A stretch of DNA of 64,000 nt from Theocolax elegans (taxonomy: Eukaryota; Arthropoda; Insecta; Hymenoptera; Cerocephalidae). Below the pieces are notes generated by a model. It saw only the letters and a list, made by a program, of their open reading frames with translations. It did no database searches and was not told the origin of the DNA. Position 1 is the stretch's first letter; the number at the start of each line of letters is the position of its first letter. The DNA is taken from NCBI GenBank assembly GCA_026168455.1, contig CM047428.1, forward strand, positions 42,206,769 through 42,270,768. The letters are read 5' to 3'. Positions 45,140 to 56,500 of this stretch are shown here, one piece after another. A program made the position numbers and the translations under genes.

Positions 45140-47092
45140 GGCTTTTAAGACTTTTCAAGTCCCACGACATATAGATGATTATGAATGGTATAAGATTCTA
45201 AGAAATAGAGTTTCTAATATGCTTGATAGCAATAAGTACAAATACCTTTCTGATAAACTGTTGAATGCTACAGATCCTAGGGCTAAATGGAGAGAGCTGA
45301 AAGGGTTTGGATTGGGCACTATTCTGGGTTTATCACCACTAGAATTTTTTTACCTCTCAGCAATTAAATGTCCATTATGCATTTGTTTCGAATCGTCTTG
45401 CACCTCTTCCTCCATCTTTTCTTGACTCATTGTTTCAGGTGAATGAAGGTGATCTTATTACTCCTGCTAGATTTGAGTTTGATACCATCCATCCTAGAGG
45501 AGTTCAGCGTGTTCTTGGTAGAGCAAAGTCGAGGGCTATGGGGACAGATGGGTTATTAATAAAAATTCTAAAACTTTTAGAATCGCAATTAATTCCGCAT
45601 TTAGTTGAAGTCTTCGACAAGATATTAACGATTGGATTTTTCCCGGAATGTTGGAAGCGAACCTTATTGTTTCCGCTGGCGAATTCGAGCAGGATTCGGA
45701 CTTGCTCTGATACTAGACCGATAGCTAAACTCTGCGAAATCTCGAAACTTTTGGAACGTTTAGTTCATTTTCAGTTGTCGTCTTATTTAGAAAACTATCA
45801 ATTATTAAATCCAAGACAAGCGGGTTTTCGCAGAGGTCATACGCAGACTGCGCTTTTAAGGGTCCTGGATGATATTAGAAGGGCTATAGATTCCCGAATG
45901 ATAATAGTCTTGGTTCTGTTCGATTTCTCAAAAGCGTTTGACTCTGTACCGCATGGGCTGCTTCTGCTTAAATTGCGTAGGTTGGGTTGCACTAACATTG
46001 TTCTGAGATAGTTTTATTATTATTTAGTAAGTCGTACGCAGGCGGTTGTGGATGATTTGGGTGGTTGCCCGGACTGGCTTGGGCTGAATTCGGGAGTGCC
46101 ACAGGGCAGTGTATTGGGTTTATTATATTCTCCATCTTCATTACTAATTTGCCGGACGTCCTTCAATTTAGTAAATTCATGCTTTATGCTGATGACGCCC
46201 AGATTTATCATTCTTTTCCACCAGCGGATTTTGAGATGGGTGTGCATCGAATTGCACAGGATGCGAACGCGTTAGCTTTTTGGGCTCTATCAAATGGTCT
46301 TGCACTAAACGTAAACAAAACAAAGGTTATGATCCTGGGCAGTCAGACATATGTTTCACGAGTGGATCTGGCTGTTGCTCTCCAAATTAAGCTGTTGGAT
46401 GCCCATTTGGATTACGAGAATGAGGTTAAATCGTTGGGTGTTTGGTCGTCACCCACCCTAGACTGGTCAAAGCAGGTATTGTTAATATCGCAGAGGGTCC
46501 ACGAGGAATTGCGTTAATTGCGGTTCCATAGGAGGGCATTCTCTTAGAGCACTAGAAAATATCTCGTGGAGACACTTATTATGCCTCATTTTGATTATGC
46601 GTGTGTGATGTATATAATAATATTGATCAGGTGCGGAACCTAAGACTTCAGCGACTCCTCAATGCGTGTGTGCGATTTTTATAGGGAACTCTGCGTATAC
46701 GGGATCATGTAACACCGTATAGATTACATTTGCGATGGCTGTCAGTTGAGTCTAGACGTTTGTATTTTATTGGATCATTGGCTTATAGTGATATTGCTCG
46801 AAATTCGCCTCATTATCACGCTGAACATTTCACTCAAATCGACCATACAGTAGATCATCTTAGATATCCTTCTCGTTTTCCTCCTAAACCCTTAACCTAT
46901 CTTCCTCCACGTACAGAATCCTTAAATAAATCTTTTATAATAACTGCCTCTAAATTCTTAAATTCATTTCAGTTTAATTCATTCATTCCATTTGATCCAT
47001 TGCATAATAATCATTTTAAAACTTCCTTATTCAAATCTCATCTGTCCTCAAATTGTTTAATTGTAGGCCGTTTTATGCTGCGTAAGATTTGA
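45140..47092 (+). pseudogene. LINE ORF2 part 2: reverse transcriptase, several breaks
   Basis: After the palindromic element the frame resumes with LAFKTFQVPRHIDDYEWYK. RT blocks follow: MGTDGLLIKIL (about 45538), DTRPIAKLCEISKLLERL, FDFSKAFDSVPHG (block A, about 45918), SGVPQGSVLG (block B, about 46091), FMLYADDAQIYHSF (block C, about 46179) and a thumb to 47092. Breaks: a frameshift at the T run 45346-45352, a TAG at about 46009 where Trp would fit, and a frameshift between blocks B and C. Both catalytic Asp of YADD remain. Confidence 0.8.
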
Positions 47093-47340
47093 CTTTATTA
47101 TTTTATCACTATTATTATATTTTATATTATAGCTTTATTGTTAGTTTTATCTTTGCGTCGTTATAAGCGATGAACGTAATTTTTTGTTATTGCGCTAATT
47201 TTTGTTATTTTTGTTATATTTATTTTTGTTTTTATATAAATTCTTAAGTGATTTGTTGTATTAATGTGTTAACGGGGTTTCTACCCCTATAAACCCAATA
47301 AAGTTTTATCTATCTATCGATCTATCTATCTCTCTCTCTA

Positions 47341-47711
47341 AGGTACAAATTGATTTGGATAAAGTTGGGGAGAGTGGAAATAATAATTTATAGCAAATCC
47401 GTTAGTGATATACTTTATTTTCTCTTTTATTGTATATTATAATGAAATACACCTATAATACTAAGTATTTACTATAATACTTTATTACTTTATTAAAAAG
47501 TTTTCCTAATGTTAATTTTAAACTTATTCCCCCTCCACTCATATCCTGTAGCATAAGAGCTAAGAAATATATTTACTACTTAAACGATATCTATATATTA
47601 TTTCGATTTTACCATGAACGTTGCATATATTTACTGAATAATAAATCCATGTAGAAATTAATACGTTAATAATATAATATGTTAATATATAATATGTTAA
47701 TATATAATAAG
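47341..47711. other. AT-rich junction between two LINEs
   Basis: No gene or RNA is recognised. The last 80 bp repeat TAATATATAATATG(TT). Confidence 0.4.
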
Positions 47712-47723
47712 ATGTATGTAAAA

Positions 47724-49121
47724 ATGGCGTCAGGAGGTGAAGAGCCTCCTGACAACGACGAAGAAGTTTTTTTATAAATGTCATCCAAAAAGTAAAGTTA
47801 AAGTAGTTATTTGTTTAATATGTGAAAGTATTTATCACAAAAGTGATTATGTGAGAATAAAAAGTGGTATTACATTAAGCAGTTCACTAATAATATGTCC
47901 GGAACATAAAGGACTAAACTTAACCTCAAAAAAATCAAATGAAGCAGCCTTGAGTGAAACAGCAAAGTATATTATAGCACAAATTAAATTATTACAAAGA
48001 ACGCAGATACGAGAAGAATATCTAAATGATATAATAAACGAAACGAACAATATTGATTGCAATATTAATGATGAGCAGACTGGAACTGAAACTTTAAGAA
48101 TTGAAAACACCTTACTGAAACAATTAGTGGCAGAAATGAATGATAAGAATCAATTATTAAAAAGTGCTTTAGAAAAGGAGAATTCAAACAAGATAGAATT
48201 TAAAAAACAAACATATTCACAAGTTGTAAATAATGTACCACCTAAGCCAAACAAACTTCCTAAACTAATAGTTAAAAAGAAAAGGAAAGAAGATACTTTT
48301 GATCTAAAAAAACATGTAAATCACTATATGATAAAAAAGAAATCAATTCAGACAAAAAATATATTTATGAAAAGTGATGATGAAATTATAATTGATTATA
48401 TGAATGAAACAAGTATTACAGAAGCTGAAAAGATATTAAAAGAAAAATTATCTAGTTTATGTGAAGTTAAAAAAGAAGAGTTATTAAAACCCAAAGTGAA
48501 AATTATTGGTATACAGAATATAGAAAAAATGGATAAATTGTCTTTTGAAAATGATATAAATGAAAGGAATTTTAAAGATTTCTCAACTGGCTGTAAAGTA
48601 TTGCATAGCTATGTAAATGAAAAATTAAAACAAGAAAGTTTAATAGTTGAAGTTACAAATGAAATATATAAAAAATAAGAGAAAATAACTATAAAGTGTT
48701 CGTTGGTTTTCAATACTGTAAAGTATACGATATAATAAATACAAGACCATGTTTGAAGTGTGGAAGATTTGGTCATAATAGTTACAAGTGCTTAAATGAA
48801 AAAGTTTGTTTAAAGTGTTCAGGTCATCATAATACAATTGAATGTACACAAACAGATAATCTAAATTGTGTAAATTGTACGTTTCATAACCAAAAATATA
48901 AAATGAATTATGACTGCAAACACGTGGTTAATGATAGCATGTGCTGCCAAGTGTTGAAAAATAGAATCAAGAAGGAATTAGGAAACACGGATTATCCTAT
49001 GAGTCCGATAATACCAAGATATATCGGTAATATAGAGATCTTTCAAAATGTTACTAAGAAGAAAAGTATTTTGAAATCAAGAACATTAACATCGATTTCA
49101 TCATTGACTTCTAATAAATAA
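47724..49121 (+). pseudogene. LINE ORF1: zinc finger N-terminus, CCHC knuckles, two frameshifts
   Basis: ATG 47724 (or 47712) starts MASGGEEPPDNDEEV and meets a stop after a run of seven T (about 47767-47773). The main frame, already open across that run, has a PHD-like start (YKC..., CLICESIYH...ICPEH), a coiled coil and a K-rich middle, and ends at 48678 after an A run. The third frame (to 49121) carries knuckles CLKCGRFGHNSYKC and CLKCSGHHNTIEC. Read as one gene it is about 465 codons. It would package the element RNA. Confidence 0.75.
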
Positions 49122-49159
49122 TATTTAAGTAAATTTAAGAAATTCTAAATAAGAAAAAG

Positions 49160-51984
49160 ATGGATAACTTTAATATTATTGATAACATAATTAATTGTAA
49201 CGTATTAAAAGAAATTATCGTCAGCGATATCGACACTCTTAACAAATTTGCCAATTCAAATAAGAATTTTATACTTTATGTTAATATACGAAGTTTGAAT
49301 GCTAATTTCAATAAATTGAAAATTTTGATTAATCGTCTTGAAATTAAACCATTTATGGTCATTTGCGTAGAAACTTGGTCACTTCAATATTATAAATATT
49401 TTAGTTTAAAAGGTTACAAAATTTATTATAACAATAGTCAAATTAATAGAGCAGATGGAGTTGTTGTTTATATGGCTGAAGATATAACTGAGAATACAGA
49501 CATTATTCAAATAGATAATTTAAGAATGTTGAATACAAACATAACCTCTAATCATGAAAAAACCATCGAAATCACTTCTTTATATAGATCGCATGATATT
49601 CATAAAGTAGAATTCTTAATGAGTATAAAAGAACTATTAAAATTAAAGAGAAATGTTGCTAATCATATTATTGTTGGAGATTTCAATATAGACATCTCTA
49701 GTCATGATAACATTAGTCAGGAATTTTTAAATAATTTTCTTGAATATGGGTACATACCAAGTTTTCAAACTGGAACAAGATTAGCAAATACTAACACAAT
49801 GGGTTCATGTATAGATAACTTCCTTATTAAAAATAGTAATGTAAATGTTAAGACGGTTAAATTAACTGATTCATTTACGGATCACTTTCCATTATTTTTA
49901 TCAATAAAAAATATAAAACATAGTGGGAACTATAAAATGCGATCAAAAATTTGTTATGATAAACTTAATAAAATTGCTAAAAAACTTAATTGGAATCAGA
50001 TATTATTAATGAAAGATCCATCATTGGCAATTAATTGTTTGATTGATAATATAAAGGAATGTATTAATAGTGCAACATTTAGAATTAATAATAAAAAATC
50101 AGATAAATTGAAACCAAGAAAATCTTGGATTACTAAGGGAATTATTGTTTCATGTAATAGAAAAGAAATGCTTTATAGAATTTGGATGATGGATGTAAAT
50201 AATTTTGATAACAGGATGGAATACAAAAATTATGATAAAGTGCTAAACAGAGTAATTAAAGATGCAAAAATTAAATATGAATATGATGTGATTAAAAAAG
50301 CTATTAATAAACCAAAAAATTTATGGAATATTGTAAATCAAAAACTAGGTAAAAATACTAAAAAACAAGAGAAAATTACTGCTATCCTTGATAAATATAA
50401 AAATAGAATAACGAATACAGAGGATATTGCTAATGTTATGAATAATTACTTTACTGACATTGGTATTGAATTGAGAAATAAAATTCTTGAAATTGATAGT
50501 GTCGATATCCGGTTGCCTGATTTCAATAACAAAACTATATTTATGATTCCGACAGATCCGATAGAAGTTTATAATATAATAAATGATTTTGAAATAAAAA
50601 ATGGTGGTTCGGATAAAATCGACACTAGAACATTGAAGTCACTAATTAAATATATTTTGGATCCATTAGTTCACATTTTTAATTTATGCATAGAAAAATC
50701 TGTTTGGCCTGAATCACTTAAAAACGCAATGATTATACCAATTCATAAAAATGGTAGTAAGAAGAAAATTGAAAATTATAGACCAATTTCACTAATTTCT
50801 AATTTAGCAAAAATTTTAGAAAAGATAATATATATAAGGATCTGTAAATTTTTCAAAGAGTGTAACATATTCTCAGAGAATCAATTTGGATTTATACAAA
50901 ATAGAGGCACTAATGATGCCCTACAGAAAATAACCAATAAAATTTATAATAACTTGGACAACAGTAAACCTTTGGCTATAGCATTTCTAGACTTGGCGAA
51001 GGCTTTTGATACGGTAGATCATAACATATTACTGAATAAACTTTACAATTATGGAATTAGAGGTAATGCACATAAATTAATGTTTTCATATCTTACTAAT
51101 AGACAGCAGATAGTAAGAATTGATGATACTGTAAGTCATAATAATATTGTTAAAACAGGCGTTCCTCAAGGAACTATACTTGGACCTTTGCTTTTTATAA
51201 TATATGTAAACGACATGTTAAAAGAAAATATAATCTCATATGCAGATGATACAGCATTAATTGTTACCGAAGATACTTGGGAAAAAGTTAAAAATAAGAT
51301 GAATATTGAATTAAACTGGATTGCAAATTGGTTAGCCTTAAACAAGTTATCTTTAAATATAGAAAAGTCAACATATATTACATTTGGAAATTATATAGAT
51401 AGCGTTCCAGATTATGAAAATGATAATTATGATATCCAAATTAATAACAATAAGCTAAAAAGAGTGAAAAATACCAAATATCTAGGATTAATATTTGATT
51501 ATAGAATGAATTGGTCTTTACATATAGAATATTTAGTTAATAAAACTAAGTACCTATAATATTCATTTTTCATAAACTTGCAAATTATATGAATATAACA
51601 ACACTTAAAATGTTATATTATGCACTGTTCAATAGTGTTATTAGTTATGGTATTATAGCATGGGGTGGTGCGTATATGAATAGTATAAGTTTGCTGCATA
51701 ATTTACAGAAAAAAATATTAAAAATAATAAATAAAAATAAATTTATAACTAAAGATTACCCGTTAAATATAGAACAATTATATGCGTTAAATTGTTTATC
51801 ATATCATTATAATAGTTTAAGTAATCTGTTTATGTCTTCGAACAGTATAACTAGAAATAAGAATCTACCTATTCCAAGATTCAAAAAAACTGTTAGCAAA
51901 AAAAATAGTTATATCAAAGCTATAGGTTTGTTTAATATGCTACCAATTAGTCTAAAAGAATTAAATAAAAAAATAAAAAGATAA
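49160..51984 (+). pseudogene. LINE ORF2: endonuclease plus reverse transcriptase, one frameshift
   Basis: ATG 49160 opens 799 codons. Endonuclease: LYVNIRSLNANF, CVETW (Glu), IIVGDFNIDI (about residue 173) and TDHFPLF. RT: NYRPISLISNLAKILEKI, AIAFLDLAKAFDTVDHN (block A, about residue 607), TGVPQGTILGPLLF, SYADDTALIV (YADD at 51239-51250) and TKYLGLIFD. A stop at 51557-51559 follows a frameshift, and the thumb continues in another frame to 51984. All catalytic residues are present, so only this frameshift blocks a full protein of about 940 residues. It does target-primed reverse transcription. Confidence 0.85.
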
Positions 51985-52303
51985 AATTGAAAGACTGGAT
52001 AGTTAATAATATTTAAAAAATCTATACAAATTTTATTTATAAATTGAATCTTTATTATGATTGTTTTGTTTAATGTTGCCTTAGTGATTTTATGAGTTAG
52101 TAGCCTCTTTATGGATGTTATATAGTATATAGTGAAAGAATTTAACTATGTCATTTTAGTATGTAAGTATATTATGTAATTTTAGTATATAAGTCTTAGA
52201 TACTTTAGTATCTTGCCAGTTCCACCAACAGATATGTGCATTATATCTCTGTGGGGAAATCTATGTAATTCTAAGGAATTCTATGTATTTTCTGATACTG
52301 GTA

Positions 52304-52326
52304 AATAAATAAATAAATAAATAAAT
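52304..52326. repeat. (TAAA)n LINE tail
   Basis: Five to six TAAA units mark the LINE 3' end. Confidence 0.85.
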
Positions 52327-52335
52327 AATAACTTT

Positions 52336-53098
52336 TGTTACGTCCTAGGGTAGACGTAACGTAGAAAAATTAAATAGACTGAATTTAAATTAAAAATAGA
52401 AGTTCCCCGTTTTAGTACGCGTATAGCGTCAAGGATGGGTGGCAATTCTCCTCGGTATAGCACAGGTCATAGTCCCTTCCGAAATTTACGTGCATGGGTA
52501 AGCCCGAGGTGCAACAATGAGTGAAGGCGAGGAAAGGAAAACAACCAACCTTATCGGGCGGGAGATCTACAGTTGACCGGTGGCTGCAACTGCTCGGCTG
52601 TCTTTCTCGCTCTCGTTGATCCTCGATACAGAGACTCCCTTACAATAGAAATGCGGTATAGACTAATTTGGATTTTAAAGGGAATAGGAAAAAGACTGGT
52701 GTTTGAAGGTTTAAAGATACTGAACAATGACTTTCGGTATTCTTGCTTTATTTCGCGTTAAGATTTGGATACAGGAGTTTACCTTACTTGAGAAAGGACT
52801 AAAGAGCAAGAGCGTACACCCCTGCGCGACATCCCTATTTATATCAAGGGTTTGGGGTGGAGTTTTGGTTCCTCTTGACCAATCAAATATTGTACATTTA
52901 CTTAATTAATTTATTCTTTGTCATGCGTGACCTAATTAAGTTATTGGCTAGAATTTTTCAAGGCGGTTCCTGTCTTTGACGAGGACATCCTACTTTACGT
53001 ATTAAATATGTGCGCACGTATGTGCGTATGTGTGTGTGCGTATGTGTGTGTGTATGTGTACGCGCATGTGTGTACGTTGCGTCTATCATGACGCGACA
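52336..53098 (-). repeat. 3' LTR of the errantivirus-like element
   Basis: In element sense it starts TGTCGCGTC at 53098 and ends CGTAACA at 52336 (TG...CA), 763 bp. It contains a (CA)n-rich stretch near its start (about 52985-53085), a TATA box (TATAAATAG, 52835-52843) and AATAAA (52747-52752). A second copy lies at 39783-40538. Confidence 0.8.
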
Positions 53099-53109
53099 CC
53101 TCTCCCCTT
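53099..53109 (-). promoter_or_regulatory. Polypurine tract
   Basis: AAGGGGAGAGG on the minus strand directly precedes the LTR's TGTCGCG, the standard position for the plus-strand primer. Confidence 0.75.
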
Positions 53110-53492
53110 AGAGAAGTTTAACGCCAGGCGTAAACGTCCACACGTTTGTTGTCTTGTTTGTTTTTTGTTTGTTTGTTGTTTTTTTTTGTTTATTTGTTTG
53201 TTTATTTTTTTGTTTGTTGTTTTTTTTGTTTGTTTATTATTTATTTATTTATTCATTTTTTTTTTTTTTTTCTTAAAAACTAGATATTACAATTATCGCT
53301 ACATAAATCGGTATATATATATATATATATATTATTGTATTTTGTTTATAAAAACATTTATGCATATGAATATATTTTTTTATTTTTCTTTCATTTGTGC
53401 ATTTATTCTAGTAAATCTAAAAAGAGGAAGAAGGAGAGAAATGAGAATAAACATGAGGAAGGAAAAGCTAAAGGAAAAAAATCATGCATTTG
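53110..53492. other. Low-complexity T/G-rich stretch
   Basis: (TTTG)n and T runs at 53150-53270, (TA)n at about 53311-53330. It is untranslated sequence between the last ORF and the polypurine tract. Confidence 0.5.
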
Positions 53493-54155
53493 TCAATACT
53501 CTTGTCCAGCTATCCTTCTTTGTCTTCTGAGGAGGTGGTATACTTCCTCCTTGCATGAGTCACAGACGTGGAGTGATAAGTCTCCGTATTCCCAGATGCA
53601 CCAACAATTCAATCCTTGGTATCTGGGGATGTCGAATCGGCCAATGAACTCGCATCGCGGGCAATAATGCCGCGTGTTCTTCACCCTCAAACCGCATTCC
53701 ACGCAACGAGCCGGTCGTTCGACTTCTTCCGTGCTGCCGTAATTTAAGAGGGATAATCCCTCTAGGTTTAGATCGCTGTCCCAATGGTTTGTTACTCCTG
53801 GCTCCAGTAATCCGTCCATTACCTTTTCCAGAAAACTACGGTACTTCTGCCTGTGGTACCGTACCGTATTTGGATCCAAATCATTGCAGATCCTCTCTTG
53901 TACATGTTGTGTATGCCACCATTGGCTGGCTATTCTCTCATCAGCAGTGTATGCTGGGTAGTGGTGTCCGGCTATTCCTATCCGGGCACGAGTGGTTCGT
54001 CGTACTTGACCGTCTCTCATTATGTATACCCATAAAGAAAAATATTTTCTTAGAAACTGCCACAGGACTGTCGTTTTTCTTAAAGCACGTCGTTCCGTCA
54101 TCCATCCCACTGACGAATCGAGTTCTATTTCCATATCCCAGTTGTCGTTGCTCAT
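53493..54155 (-). CDS. Zinc-ribbon protein of unknown function
   Basis: A 220-codon intact ORF from ATG 54155. The N-terminal two thirds are W/R-rich (for example SQWWHTQHVQERIC). The C-terminal part has paired cysteines: C151-x2-C154 with C165-x2-C168, and C184-x-C186 with C198-x2-C201, forming one or two zinc ribbons. I do not recognise the family. It is the last gene before the 3' LTR, where complex retroviruses keep accessory genes; a regulatory or nucleic-acid-binding role is a guess. Confidence 0.65.
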   Translation of the reverse strand: MSNDNWDMEIELDSSVGWMTERRALRKTTVLWQFLRKYFSLWVYIMRDGQVRRTTRARIGIAGHHYPAYTADERIASQWWHTQHVQERICNDLDPNTVRYHRQKYRSFLEKVMDGLLEPGVTNHWDSDLNLEGLSLLNYGSTEEVERPARCVECGLRVKNTRHYCPRCEFIGRFDIPRYQGLNCWCIWEYGDLSLHVCDSCKEEVYHLLRRQRRIAGQEY

Positions 54156-54519
54156 CTTGGTGTGTGAGGGTTGACGTGTGGCCGTGTTGTTGCTACAAGT
54201 AAGAATAGATTGTCAAGCGTGAAACCCCCCTATTTATAGGCTGGTACTGTTGGATTTTATGTTTTCTCCACCCCCGTGACTTAATTATGATTCAGGGAAA
54301 GCCATGGATTGGATAAAAAGAAATAGATAAAATCAAGGGTTTTTTTTTATAATCTACATCCTATTCATATACATATATTTACTTATTGCGCAAGTTCGAA
54401 AGTTATTTTAATTTATTTATAAACAAATATTTATATTTAAATGATAAGCGAGCATACTGTTTACATTATGTATTTTATTATAATAAGTAATTGTTAATTA
54501 TAAGTCATTTTTTAATGCC
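54156..54519. other. Intergenic stretch in the element
   Basis: AT-rich; contains CTATTTATAG (54229-54238), which on the minus strand reads CTATAAATAG, a TATA-like sequence about 75 bp upstream of ATG 54155. No coding signal. Confidence 0.4.
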
Positions 54520-56280
54520 TTAAACATTGTTACTTGGTTCAGTTTTCTCGGATAAAACTGGCGTGTTCGGAGGTGGTTCTGGTTCATACGTCTTGGGTGG
54601 TGTTCTCGGAGTTGCATATACGTGTTCTCGAGGTAAGAAATTCCATTGTATTGTCGGATCAACTGGTCGCATTGGGACGTACTCTACTTTGTCTTTTCTT
54701 GATTTCCTAATACATTTTTGGAAAATATATCGACATAGTATTAAGCATCCGGCAAAAAGCATTAGTATAATAACCATTCCATGTAAGTAAGCATCAGTTA
54801 TTTGATTTTCAATTTTAACATTAATAGTTTTATCCGGTTTTAAATCGCTCGGAAGGTTTTTTCCTGCTCCGATCAACTGCAATGGTGGTAAATAGTACGT
54901 GTCCTTTTCTCTCACCAGCAGCTCTGAAGCGTAGTAGATGTTATCGTGAACCTTAAAGTGGCAGCCCGCTGAGAGGGAAATCGTTCCTGCTTGTTGAAAA
55001 GTGTATGTCTCCTCGAATCCTGGACAAAATACATTTACGAGTGTAGGCTTTGCGACTGAGTAAACATAGTGTCTTGGATGAGCAGTTTTAATGATGTATA
55101 AGTTCTTGCCTTTCATAAAATTAATTCTACATGAACTAAAAGTTGCATAGTCTTGTTCCAGTAATAATTTGCTTTCACACTCTCGTTGGAGATGCACAGG
55201 GTTTTCCCTTACGCATATATAATTCCTTTGTAATTTAATGCATCTCGACAGCTGTGTTGTACTTAAAAAGGTGTGTTTTTCCCCGTTGGGAAGAGAGGCT
55301 ATAAAATCGTCCCTGGGTTGAATGTACGCTGCATTATGGATTAAATCCCCTTGTTGGAAAACTGGCACTGGTAGCATTTTGTACAAAGTGTGCGTTTCCT
55401 TTTCTACCATTGGTATTATTATTTGCATAATTATGTGATCTTTATAAATTGTTAATTCTCTTGGAGCGAACTCGGCAATTATCGCTGCATTTATTTGTTC
55501 AATTTTTACCGGACTCTTGGTTTCGGATACTTTTTCTATCATTTTTAAAATAATTCTTAAATTTCTTGTAGCGCCGGAAAACTTTGTTGTTGACAATAAA
55601 CTTGTTATCGTGTTGGCTACATCCAAGTAACTATCCAAATTTTGTAATGCTAGATTGATTGTTTCCTCAACTCCTGATTTGTCAATATCTATTACTCCTT
55701 TTTCTCCTTGTAGTATTTGTAATATCGCTTCCAGTTGCTTCATTTCTACAGACATTTTTTCTAAAGTTTGCATGATTTCATTATCTATGTATGCCTTTGC
55801 TGTACCTCTTCCTAACATTGCTTCTCGAGAGTGATGTCTCATTTGCGTAATAATTGATACTATAGCTAGTGATGAATTTTTTGTAAATGCGTTTTCGTCC
55901 CCCCCCCCCTTATCTAAAACTTCGTCCCCTGACGAATATGAAGTCGCTGAAGTGATATAAGCGTCTCTTATTCTAGAGAACTCGCGCATTTTTTCTTGTA
56001 ATAAATAAATTCTGCTTATCGTTACCGCGTCCTTCAGCCTTGTATACGTGTCGGATTGTACAATATCTTGTATTATTTTTGTAAAATTTTCTTGGATTCC
56101 AAAAACTTTCTGCGTGTCAATTGTAGTTATTATACACCATTCTTGTTTAATAAAGTCTATTTCTTGCAATCGATTAAAAATGATGCCGGGGTTATTTCGC
56201 TCTGTTACAATTGCCTTATTTTGAGTCGTCGCAATCACAACGTGAAACACGATGAAAAATGCGCACATAATCTTCTCCAT
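54520..56280 (-). CDS. Envelope-like type I membrane glycoprotein, possibly errantivirus/baculovirus-F type
   Basis: A 586-codon intact ORF. It has an N-terminal signal peptide (residues about 1-20, hydrophobic FFIVFHVVIATT), a long helical ectodomain half (about 150-270), a cysteine-bearing second half (LSRCIKLQRNYICVREN then CESKLL, about 340-375), one transmembrane segment (about 499-520, MVIILMLFAGCLILC) and a 66-residue Pro-rich cytoplasmic tail. Layout and the C..YIC..C pattern resemble F-like Env proteins of gypsy-type errantiviruses, which would fuse membranes. I see no clear furin site. Family assignment is moderate; the membrane topology is clear. Confidence 0.6.
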   Translation of the reverse strand: MEKIMCAFFIVFHVVIATTQNKAIVTERNNPGIIFNRLQEIDFIKQEWCIITTIDTQKVFGIQENFTKIIQDIVQSDTYTRLKDAVTISRIYLLQEKMREFSRIRDAYITSATSYSSGDEVLDKGGGDENAFTKNSSLAIVSIITQMRHHSREAMLGRGTAKAYIDNEIMQTLEKMSVEMKQLEAILQILQGEKGVIDIDKSGVEETINLALQNLDSYLDVANTITSLLSTTKFSGATRNLRIILKMIEKVSETKSPVKIEQINAAIIAEFAPRELTIYKDHIIMQIIIPMVEKETHTLYKMLPVPVFQQGDLIHNAAYIQPRDDFIASLPNGEKHTFLSTTQLSRCIKLQRNYICVRENPVHLQRECESKLLLEQDYATFSSCRINFMKGKNLYIIKTAHPRHYVYSVAKPTLVNVFCPGFEETYTFQQAGTISLSAGCHFKVHDNIYYASELLVREKDTYYLPPLQLIGAGKNLPSDLKPDKTINVKIENQITDAYLHGMVIILMLFAGCLILCRYIFQKCIRKSRKDKVEYVPMRPVDPTIQWNFLPREHVYATPRTPPKTYEPEPPPNTPVLSEKTEPSNNV

Positions 56281-56500
56281 TTTGTCTGTAACATAATAAT
56301 AAAAAACTTTATTATGTCCAACATATTGTTCCTTTATTTATGTGCGTTTGTATATATATATATATTTTTTTTAACATATTTTTCCTATGCGTTCCAGTTT
56401 ATCGTATTATGTTAACTACACATATTTTTATGTTTCTCTGAGATTTATTTCAATATGCGCTTAATATCATCGGTATATGCATAGTTTCTCTCATTCAGCT
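56281..56500. other. AT-rich spacer
   Basis: Short AT-rich spacer with a TATATATA run; nothing recognised. Confidence 0.4.

Larger units (their letters stand above)
41400..47340 (+). mobile_element. CR1/Jockey-type LINE with (TCTA)n tail, interrupted twice
   Basis: 5' UTR, ORF1 with a zinc finger, ORF2 with endonuclease and RT, then AATAAAG and a (TCTA)n tail (about 47309-47332) in place of poly-A. It is interrupted by an LTR-like block (43481-44271) and a palindromic element (44328-45137). The fragments at 13105-17056 and 27640-27920 are the same family. Clade assignment is tentative. Confidence 0.75.
47712..52326 (+). mobile_element. Nearly full-length LINE with (TAAA)n tail
   Basis: It contains ORF1 (47724-49121) and ORF2 (49160-51984) and ends in (AAAT)n at 52304-52326, immediately before the errantivirus-like LTR (52336). 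Only three frameshifts were found, at least two of them in or beside homopolymer runs, so it may be young. RT and ORF1 features fit the broad I/Jockey/CR1 group; I do not assign a clade. Confidence 0.8.
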
